A DNA stretch of 64,000 bases, taken from Streptomyces sp. NBC_00654. Its GTDB lineage: Bacteria; Actinomycetota; Actinomycetes; Streptomycetales; Streptomycetaceae. Position numbers and translations under genes: made by a program. This document shows, one piece after another, positions 55,078-61,865 of the stretch. Positions within the stretch are counted from its first letter, which is position 1. Each line of letters starts with the position of its first letter. The notes beneath the pieces are model-generated. The model saw only the letters and a list, made by a program, of their open reading frames with translations. It was not told the origin of the DNA and ran no database searches. The stretch spans positions 1,550,001 to 1,614,000 of the forward strand of contig NZ_JAPEOB010000001.1 of NCBI RefSeq assembly GCF_026341775.1, written 5' to 3'.

Positions 55078-55244
55078 CACTCTGCGCCAGACATTCGGGA
55101 ATCCGCAAGAGGGTGCTAGGTCACACTCGCGCAACGTGCTCGACACCTGGATGTCCGGCCACTGAACGGTAAACGTGCGGTTTGCGGAAAAACAGCGGAT
55201 GTGACCGATTCCGCTTGTTTGTGGACGTGCCCGAGGGGCCGGTC

Positions 55245-55250
55245 TACTGT
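55245..55250 (+). promoter_or_regulatory. -10 element, leaderless promoter of the esterase gene
   Basis: TACTGT, a 7-nt spacer and ATG at 55258, without a ribosome-binding site. Confidence 0.55.
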
Positions 55251-55257
55251 CGCGATC

Positions 55258-56244
55258 ATGTCTACGTACGTACATGACTTCCCCTTCGATCCGGCTTACG
55301 GGCGCACGCTCGACGAGCTCCTGCGCATACCCGCTCCCGGGGCCCCGGACGACTTCGAGGCGTTCTGGAGGGCCCGGTACGCGGCGGCCCGCGCGGTCGC
55401 CACGGAGCCGGAGCTCGGGCCCGTCGAGGAGGAGCGCGACGGTGTCCGCATCCACGGTGTGACGTACACCTCCGTGGGAGGGGTGCGGCTGGGCGGCTGG
55501 CTCGCCCTGCCCGTCGAGGGCCCCGCCCGGCACGGCTTCGTCATCGGGCACGGCTACGGCGGCCGCCAGGAGCCCGGCCCCGATGTGCCGCTGCCCCTGC
55601 CCCACTCCGCCGCGATCCTGCCGTGCGTACGGGGACAGGGCGGCCGAGGGCGGTGGGAGGGAATCCCGGAGGTGTCCTCCGAGCACGTCCTGCACGGCAT
55701 CGAATCCCGCGAGACGTACGTCATCGGCGACTGTGTGGCCGACCTCTGGTGCGCCGCCTCGGCCCTCGGCGAACTCGTACCGGAACTGGCGGAGGGGGAC
55801 GCGCCGCGCCTCGGCTGTCTGGGGGAGAGCTTCGGGGGCGGGCTCGGGGCCCTCGCGCTGCCGTGGGACGACCGCTTCGGTGCCGCGCAGCTCACCGTGC
55901 CGACGTTCGGCAACCATCCGCTGCGGCTCACTCTGCCGTGCACCGGAAGCGGGGAATCGGTACGCGCGTACCACCGGGAGCACCCCGAAGTCACCGATGT
56001 GCTCCGGTACTTCGACGCGGCGACGGCCGCGGCGCGGGTGGAACGGCCGACCCTCGTGGCCGCCGCGCTCTTCGACCCCTCGGTCCCGCCGCCGGGGCAG
56101 TTCGCCGTATACAACGCGCTCGGCGGGGTGCGTGAGCTCCAGGTGCTGAGCGCGGGGCATTTCGTGCACGACGGGCAGGCCGCGGAGACGGCGGAGCTGC
56201 ACGCGAACCGGCGGCGCTTCTTCGGGAAGTGGCTGGGGAAGTAG
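55258..56244 (+). CDS. Acetylxylan esterase / cephalosporin-C deacetylase-like hydrolase
   Basis: The 328-aa alpha/beta hydrolase resembles the AXE1 family. It has the N-terminal FWRARYAAAR, HGYGGRQEPG oxyanion region, RGQGGR, the nucleophile Ser191 in GESFGGG, DPSVPPPGQ with the acid, and AGHFVHDG with the histidine. Such enzymes remove acetyl groups from sugars. It is divergent from the ABC operon and convergent with the LacI gene, so it may deacetylate the imported glycan. Confidence 0.88.
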   Translation: MSTYVHDFPFDPAYGRTLDELLRIPAPGAPDDFEAFWRARYAAARAVATEPELGPVEEERDGVRIHGVTYTSVGGVRLGGWLALPVEGPARHGFVIGHGYGGRQEPGPDVPLPLPHSAAILPCVRGQGGRGRWEGIPEVSSEHVLHGIESRETYVIGDCVADLWCAASALGELVPELAEGDAPRLGCLGESFGGGLGALALPWDDRFGAAQLTVPTFGNHPLRLTLPCTGSGESVRAYHREHPEVTDVLRYFDAATAAARVERPTLVAAALFDPSVPPPGQFAVYNALGGVRELQVLSAGHFVHDGQAAETAELHANRRRFFGKWLGK

Positions 56245-56293
56245 GCGGCCGGGCGGGGCGGCCGTCCGGGCAGTGGGCCGGCCGGGCGGTGGG

Positions 56294-57364
56294 TCAGCCG
56301 CAGCCGCAGCTGGCGCGGCGGGCCATGGACACCGGGAGCTCCAGGGACACCGGAGGGCGGTCGCGGTCGGCTAGGCGCTGCACCAGCAGCTCCACGGCTT
56401 GCTCGCCGAGCTGCCGTATCGGCTGCCGCACGGTCGTCAGCGGCGGGCGGACCATCCGGCTGAGCGGAATCCCGTCGAAGCCGGTCACGGCGATGTCCCG
56501 CGGCACCCGCACCCCGCGCCGCTCCAGCGCCTGGAGCGCCCCCACCGCCATCTGGTCATTGGCGAACAGCATCGCCTCCGGGCGGGGCAGGCCCGACGCG
56601 TCCGCCCGGTCCAGCAGCGCCTCGGCGGTCCGGGCGCCCTCGGCCTGCGTCATCATCCCGGCGCGCAGATCCGGCTCGTCCGGCACCGGCAGCCCGGCCT
56701 CCCGGCAGGCCTCCCGGAAGCCGTGGAAGCGCGCGTCGGCGTCCGGCGAGCGCACCTCGCCGCCGATGAACGCGAGCCTGCGCAGTCCGTGGTCCTCGAC
56801 GAGATGGCGGGCCAGCTCGCGCTCCCCGTCGGCGTTGGCGACCACGATGTGGTCCAGGTGGTCGATCTCGCGCGGCCCGGCGAGCATCACCACGGGCAGC
56901 CGGCGCGATATCACTTCCAGGTCCTCGGTCGGTACGGTCTGCGCCAGCACGGCGAAGCCGTCGACCCGTCCCGCGACCTTCGCGACCAGGCTCTCGGGCC
57001 CGCCGTCCAGCGAAGCCGCGATCAGGAGCGCGTAACCGTGCCGCCGGGACGCCCGCTCCATGCCCCGGATGATCTGGTCGGAGTAGAGCATGACGGCCTG
57101 GTCGTCGTCGGCGTCGTTCATCGCCGCCGCGGATTCGGCGTCCGGGTCCGCGTAGTCGGGAAAACACAGACCGAGGATGCCCGTGGTGCGACTGGCCAGC
57201 CCCCGGGCGCTCCCGCTCGGTACGTAGCCGAGCTCGCGGGCCGCGTCCAGGACCCTTTCGCGGGTCTGGAGGCGTACGGAATCCGGATTCCGGTAGACCC
57301 GCGAGACCGTGGCAATGGAGACGCCCGATCGCTCGGCGACGTCGTACACCGTGGGGGCGCTCAC
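56294..57364 (-). CDS. LacI-family transcriptional repressor
   Basis: The 356-aa regulator has a LacI helix-turn-helix at 4-25 (TVYDVAERSGVSIATVSRVY) and hinge (SGSARGLASRTTGILGL). A periplasmic-binding-protein-like effector domain follows (VTGFDGIPLSRMVRPPLTTV). The start is GTG 57364. A palindrome nearly identical to the one before the ABC operon lies about 110 bp upstream, supporting autoregulation and control of sugar uptake. The C-terminus has an unusual CGCG. Confidence 0.93.
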   Translation of the reverse strand: MSAPTVYDVAERSGVSIATVSRVYRNPDSVRLQTRERVLDAARELGYVPSGSARGLASRTTGILGLCFPDYADPDAESAAAMNDADDDQAVMLYSDQIIRGMERASRRHGYALLIAASLDGGPESLVAKVAGRVDGFAVLAQTVPTEDLEVISRRLPVVMLAGPREIDHLDHIVVANADGERELARHLVEDHGLRRLAFIGGEVRSPDADARFHGFREACREAGLPVPDEPDLRAGMMTQAEGARTAEALLDRADASGLPRPEAMLFANDQMAVGALQALERRGVRVPRDIAVTGFDGIPLSRMVRPPLTTVRQPIRQLGEQAVELLVQRLADRDRPPVSLELPVSMARRASCGCG

Positions 57365-57448
57365 TCGACCGACCGTCCGCTTCTGCTTCCGTAGCGACGC
57401 GCCTGAGCGTGTGCTGCTGCGTGTGCTGGGTTTGTGCTGGCTTGTCCG

Positions 57449-57487
57449 GGGTGATGCTGTTCACCCTGGCTTTTGAAAGCGCATTCA
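57449..57487. promoter_or_regulatory. Operator region of the LacI gene
   Basis: TGAAAGCGCATTCA (57474-57487) fits TGWAAGCGCATWCA, the box shared with the ABC operon. Next to it, GGGTGA and TCACCC form a second inverted repeat (57449-57466). Confidence 0.7.
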
Positions 57488-57692
57488 CCCTAGATCGTGC
57501 GCTGTCGCACGGGCAAGACCCATCGATCCGGTGTGCACTGGTTCAGGCCAAGGGACGCACGTAGGGGCCGGTCCTCCGCCGTCCGCCAGTTCGAGTTCCA
57601 TGACTTCGAGGCCAAAGGCTGCCCCGCGATCCCTGGCCGGAAAGGGATGACGGGACAGCCCCGGGCCGCGCCGCGGCGAGCCGGCCGCCCGG

Positions 57693-58469
57693 TCAGCTCC
57701 CGTTCCGGCGCCTCCCGATCCTGCTGCCCAGCCACACCAGCGGGTCGTACGCGCGGTCCACCACCCGCTCCTTCAGCGGGATCAGCGCGTTGTCGGTGAT
57801 CCTGATGTGCTCGGGGCACACCTCCGTACAGCACTTGGTGATGTTGCAGTGGCCGAGGCCGTGCTCCTCCTGCGCCGCGGCCCTGCGGTCCAGGCCCGCC
57901 TCGGCGGCGGCGTCCAGGGGGTGCATGTCCAGCTCGGCGACCCGCATCAGGAAGCGCGGCCCGGCGAAGGCCTCCTTATTCTCCTCGTGGTCGCGCACCA
58001 CATGACAGGTGTCCTGGCACAGGAAACACTCGATGCACTTGCGGAACTCCTGCGAGCGCTCCACATCGACCTGTTGCATCCGGTAGTCACCCGCCTTCAC
58101 CCCCTCGGGCGGCACGAAGGCGGGCACCTCGCGGGCCTTCGCGTAGTTGAAGCCCACGTCCGTCACCAGGTCACGGACGACCGGGAAGGCCCGCAGCGGG
58201 GTGACGGTGATCGTCTCCTCCTGGCTGAACACCGACATCCGGGTCATGCACAGCAGCCGCGGGCGCCCGTTGATCTCCGCGCTGCACGAACCGCATTTGC
58301 CCGCCTTGCAGTTCCAGCGCACGGCGAGGTCTCCCGCCTGGGTGGCCTGGATGCGGTGGATGATGTCGAGGACCACCTCTCCGTCGTTCACCTCGACCGT
58401 GTAGTCCGCCAGACCGCCGCCGCCGGTGTCGCCGCGCCACACCCGGAACCGGGCCTCGTAGCCGCTCAT
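57693..58469 (-). CDS. sdhB: Succinate dehydrogenase iron-sulfur subunit
   Basis: The 258-aa protein has the 2Fe-2S ferredoxin motif (CKAGKCGSCSAEINGRPRLLC) split over residues about 55-75. Two C-terminal cluster motifs are CIECFLCQDTC and CNITKCCTEVCP. It passes electrons from SdhA to the membrane quinone site. Its ATG overlaps the sdhA stop (ATGA). It is slightly longer than classic SdhB, with an extra segment before the last cluster motif, as in fumarate-reductase-like actinobacterial enzymes. Confidence 0.95.
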   Translation of the reverse strand: MSGYEARFRVWRGDTGGGGLADYTVEVNDGEVVLDIIHRIQATQAGDLAVRWNCKAGKCGSCSAEINGRPRLLCMTRMSVFSQEETITVTPLRAFPVVRDLVTDVGFNYAKAREVPAFVPPEGVKAGDYRMQQVDVERSQEFRKCIECFLCQDTCHVVRDHEENKEAFAGPRFLMRVAELDMHPLDAAAEAGLDRRAAAQEEHGLGHCNITKCCTEVCPEHIRITDNALIPLKERVVDRAYDPLVWLGSRIGRRRNGS

Positions 58470-60382
58470 TCGTACAGCTCCTCCTCGGCGAGGTACTTGA
58501 CCAGCTCCTCCTTCTCGAACAGGGAGAGCAGGTCCGGACGGATGGGTTCGGTCGTTCTCCGTACGAGCTCGATGCGTCCGCCCAGCGGCTCGGCCGTCCC
58601 ACCGGCGAGCCGGCACAGCAGATTGACCGGGCGCCAGGAGCGCTCCATCGTGGGACGGTCCTCCCGGGTGTGACCGCCCCGGCTCTCGGTGCGCTCCAGC
58701 GCCGCCCGCGCGACGCACTCGCTGACCAGCAGCATGTTGCGCAGATCCAGGGAGAGGTGCCAGCCCGGGTTGAACTGCCGGTGGCCCCCGACCCCGGCCC
58801 GCCGGGCGCGTGCCCGCAGCCCGGCCAGCCGCTCCAGGGCCTCGGTCATCTCGGCCTCGCGGCGGATGATGCCGACCAGGTCGTTCATCGTCTGCTGGAG
58901 TTCCTGGTGGAGGGTGTACGGGTTCTCCGCGGGCTCCCCGGGGGCCGCGGAGACCTCCGCGCCGAAGGGGCGCAGCGCCTCCGCCGCCGCCGCGTCGATC
59001 TGTTCCTCGTCCACCGCGGGGCGCCCCGCGGGCCCCGCCGCGTGGGCGGCGGCGTGCAGGCCCGCCCGCCGGCCGAAGACCAGCAGGTCGGAGAGGGAGT
59101 TCCCGCCGAGCCGGTTGGAGCCGTGCATGCCGCCCGCTACCTCGCCCGCCGCGTACAGTCCGGGCACGGCGAGGGCGGCGGCGGTGTCGGACTCGACGGC
59201 GATGCCGCCCATCACGTAGTGGCAGGTCGGTCCGACCTCCATCGGCTCCGCCGTGATGTCGACATCGGCCAGCTCCTTGAACTGGTGGTACATCGACGGC
59301 AGCCGGCGCCGGATCGTCTCCGCGGGCATCCGGGTCGACACGTCCAGGAACACCCCGCCGTGCGGCGAGCCGCGGCCCGCCTTGACCTCGGAGTTGATGG
59401 CGCGGGCGACCTCGTCGCGCGGCAGCAGTTCGGGCGGGCGGCGGTTGTGGTCCGGGTCCTCGTACCAGCGGTCGCCCTCGGCCTCCGACCGCGCGTACTT
59501 CTCCTTGAACACATCGGGGATGTAGTCGAACATGAACCGCTTGCCCTCGGAGTTGCGCAGCACTCCGCCGTCACCCCGCACCGACTCGGTGACCAGGATG
59601 CCCTTCACCGAGGGCGGCCAGACCATACCGGTCGGGTGGAACTGCACGAACTCCATGTTCAGCAGGGGAGCGCCCGCCAGCAGGGCGAGCGCGTGGCCGT
59701 CGCCCGTGTACTCCCAGGAGTTCGACGTGACCTTGAAGGACTTGCCGATGCCGCCGGTGGCGAGGACGACCGCGGGGGCTTCGAGGACGAAGAAGCGGCC
59801 GGACTCCCGTTCGTAGCAGAAGGTGCCGGAGACCCGTTCGCCGTCCTTGAGGATCCGGGTGACCGTGCACTCCTGGAAGACCTTCAGCCGGGACTCGTAG
59901 TCGCCCGTCCCGCGGAAGTCCTCCTGCTGGAGCGCGACGATCCTCTGCTGGAGCGTACGGATCAGTTCGAGGCCGGTACGGTCCCCGACGTGCGCGAGCC
60001 TGGGGTACTCGTGGCCGCCGAAGTTGCGCTGGGAGATCCTCCCGTCCGGCGTACGGTCGAAGAGGGCGCCCCAGGTCTCCAGTTCCCAGACCCGGGCGGG
60101 TGCCTCCCTGGCGTGCAGCTCGGCCATCCGCCACTGGTTGAGGAACTTGCCGCCGCGCATCGTGTCGCGGAAATGGACCTGCCAGTTGTCGCCGGAGTTC
60201 ACATTGCCCATGGAGGCGGCGATTCCGCCCTCCGCCATGACGGTGTGGGCCTTGCCGAACAGCGACTTGCAGATGACCGCGGTGCGCGCGCCGCGCTCCC
60301 GGGCCTCGATGGCGGCGCGCAGTCCGGCGCCCCCGGCACCGACCACGACGACGTCCCACTGCTGTCGTTCGAGCTGAGTCAC
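58466..60382 (-). CDS. sdhA: Succinate dehydrogenase flavoprotein subunit
   Basis: The 638-aa subunit carries FAD covalently. Visible are the N-terminal Rossmann motif VVVVGAGGAGLRAAIEA, HTVMAEGGIAA with the FAD-linking histidine, the substrate/active-site TESVRGDGG and the conserved GSNRLGGNSL. It oxidises succinate to fumarate, upstream of the fumarase encoded earlier. The start is GTG 60382 after GAGG. Confidence 0.96.
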   Translation of the reverse strand: MTQLERQQWDVVVVGAGGAGLRAAIEARERGARTAVICKSLFGKAHTVMAEGGIAASMGNVNSGDNWQVHFRDTMRGGKFLNQWRMAELHAREAPARVWELETWGALFDRTPDGRISQRNFGGHEYPRLAHVGDRTGLELIRTLQQRIVALQQEDFRGTGDYESRLKVFQECTVTRILKDGERVSGTFCYERESGRFFVLEAPAVVLATGGIGKSFKVTSNSWEYTGDGHALALLAGAPLLNMEFVQFHPTGMVWPPSVKGILVTESVRGDGGVLRNSEGKRFMFDYIPDVFKEKYARSEAEGDRWYEDPDHNRRPPELLPRDEVARAINSEVKAGRGSPHGGVFLDVSTRMPAETIRRRLPSMYHQFKELADVDITAEPMEVGPTCHYVMGGIAVESDTAAALAVPGLYAAGEVAGGMHGSNRLGGNSLSDLLVFGRRAGLHAAAHAAGPAGRPAVDEEQIDAAAAEALRPFGAEVSAAPGEPAENPYTLHQELQQTMNDLVGIIRREAEMTEALERLAGLRARARRAGVGGHRQFNPGWHLSLDLRNMLLVSECVARAALERTESRGGHTREDRPTMERSWRPVNLLCRLAGGTAEPLGGRIELVRRTTEPIRPDLLSLFEKEELVKYLAEEELYE

Positions 60383-60455
60383 AGGAAGAACCTCACGGTC
60401 TGGAGGAAGCTCACGGTCATCGGTGCGGTCTCGGCACGTCCTGCCGGGCGGGGCA

Positions 60456-61334
60456 CTAGAAGAATCTCGGGTCGTCGAAGGCCCCGGACGCGACGAGACA
60501 GACGTAGAAGTCGGCGGCCGCCACGCTGATCAGCGAGGCCCAGGCGAGCTGCATGTGCCGGGCGTTCAGCTTTCCGGCCCACCCCCACAGCCGGTAGCGC
60601 ACGGGGTGCCGGGAGAAGTGCCGCAGCCGGCCGCCGATGATGTGCCGGCACGAGTGGCAGGAGAGGGTGTACGCCCAGATCAGCGCGATGTTGACCAGGA
60701 AGATCAGCGAGCCGAGTCCCATGTGCCCCCACGCGTAGTGCTCGTCGCGGAAGGTCAGCACGGTGTCGTACGTCAGGATTCCGGCGACCGGCACCGCGGC
60801 GTAGAAGAAGTACCGGTGCATGTTCTGCATGACGAGCGGGAAGCGGGTCTCGCCGCTGTACGAGGCGTGCGGCTCGGCGACCGCGCAGGCCGGGGGCGAC
60901 GCCCAGAAGCCCCGGTAGTAGGCCTTGCGGTAGTAGTAACAGGTCAGCCGGAAGCCCAGGGGGAAGATCAGGATCAGCAGGGCGGGGGAGAGCCCCCACC
61001 AGCTGCCGAGGATCTCCCAGTTCGGGCCCGACCGCATGGGGGCGCAGTTCTCCGCCAGGCACGGCGAGTAGAACGGCGACACATAGGGGGCGGCGTAGTA
61101 GTCGGTGTTGGCGAAGGCCCGCCAGGTCGAGTACACGATGAAGGCCAGGAGTCCTGCGGCGGTCACGGCGGGTGCCAGCCACCAGCGGTCGGTCCGCAGA
61201 TGGCGGGCGGGGATGGCGGCGCGCGAGGGGTGCCTGACGCCCCGCCCCGCGCCCGGTCCCGCTTTCGGTTCCGTGCCCGGTCCTGTGCCTGGTTCCGTAT
61301 CCGAATCCGTGCCTGATTCCGTACCGGTGGCCAA
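60456..61334 (-). CDS. sdhC: Succinate dehydrogenase membrane cytochrome b subunit
   Basis: The 292-aa protein has a Gly/Thr/Pro-rich polar N-terminus of about 45 residues and five hydrophobic segments (APAVTAAGLLAFIVYSTW, LLILIFPLGFRLTCYYY, MHRYFFYAAVPVAGILTY, GLGSLIFLVNIALIWAYT and the last near ISVAAADFYVCLVAS). Several histidines in the helices can bind haem. It resembles the di-haem-type SdhC/FrdC group. The start is TTG 61334 after GGAGAG, 9 bp downstream of the preceding gene. Confidence 0.88.
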   Translation of the reverse strand: MATGTESGTDSDTEPGTGPGTEPKAGPGAGRGVRHPSRAAIPARHLRTDRWWLAPAVTAAGLLAFIVYSTWRAFANTDYYAAPYVSPFYSPCLAENCAPMRSGPNWEILGSWWGLSPALLILIFPLGFRLTCYYYRKAYYRGFWASPPACAVAEPHASYSGETRFPLVMQNMHRYFFYAAVPVAGILTYDTVLTFRDEHYAWGHMGLGSLIFLVNIALIWAYTLSCHSCRHIIGGRLRHFSRHPVRYRLWGWAGKLNARHMQLAWASLISVAAADFYVCLVASGAFDDPRFF

Positions 61335-61343
61335 GGGGCTCTC

Positions 61344-61580
61344 CTAGGGGGCGTGCCTGCCGCGGACGCCCAGACCCTCGTCGTCCGAGTCCGTCCACAG
61401 GGTGGCGTCGTACGGCGCGTCGTTGATGGTGACCATGCCGGCGCGGTGGTCCGGGGCTCCGGCGCCGTCCGCGGTATCGGCCTCGCGCAGTCGCGCGAGA
61501 ATCCGCTCCAGCCGTTCGACGGTGCGGACCAGGTCGTCGAGGCAGTGCTGAACATCCGTCAATTCCTGGTGCAGGGACAT
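61344..61580 (-). CDS. Small coiled-coil protein heading the sdh operon
   Basis: The 78-aa protein starts MSLHQELTDVQHCLDDLVRT with a heptad-like helix to about residue 33, then an acidic, Gly/Asp-rich tail. The ATG follows GAGGG by 6 nt and its stop lies 9 bp before sdhC. The tight spacing suggests it is cotranscribed with sdhCAB. No family is recognised; a small accessory or unrelated protein are both possible. Confidence 0.65.
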   Translation of the reverse strand: MSLHQELTDVQHCLDDLVRTVERLERILARLREADTADGAGAPDHRAGMVTINDAPYDATLWTDSDDEGLGVRGRHAP

Positions 61581-61865
61581 GACTTGCCCTCATTTCCGCG
61601 GTGGGCGGGTGGCAATGCTCATGCGGTTGCGAGTGTCGCGCGTCACATCGCCTTTGGGAAGGGAGCGGGGGCGTCCGGTCTTGGTGGAACGTTCCTCCGC
61701 TCGGGTGAGGTTGCGGGGCCGTGCGCCGTGTCTGCGCCGCCTCCCGCGCGGGGGCGCCTTCAGTGGATGCACGAACCAGTGTGATCAACTGCAAATGCCA
61801 CCAGAACGCATAATCCGGCCCATTCCGGTACGGGGTGGTCCGGGCCGGCCCCGGAGGTATCAGCC

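Noticed and set aside
50174..57364. Naming the sugar locus cebR-cebEFG-bglC
   Set aside because: Gene types match, but the operator differs from the CebR box I recall and the PF10091-like enzyme points to another substrate.
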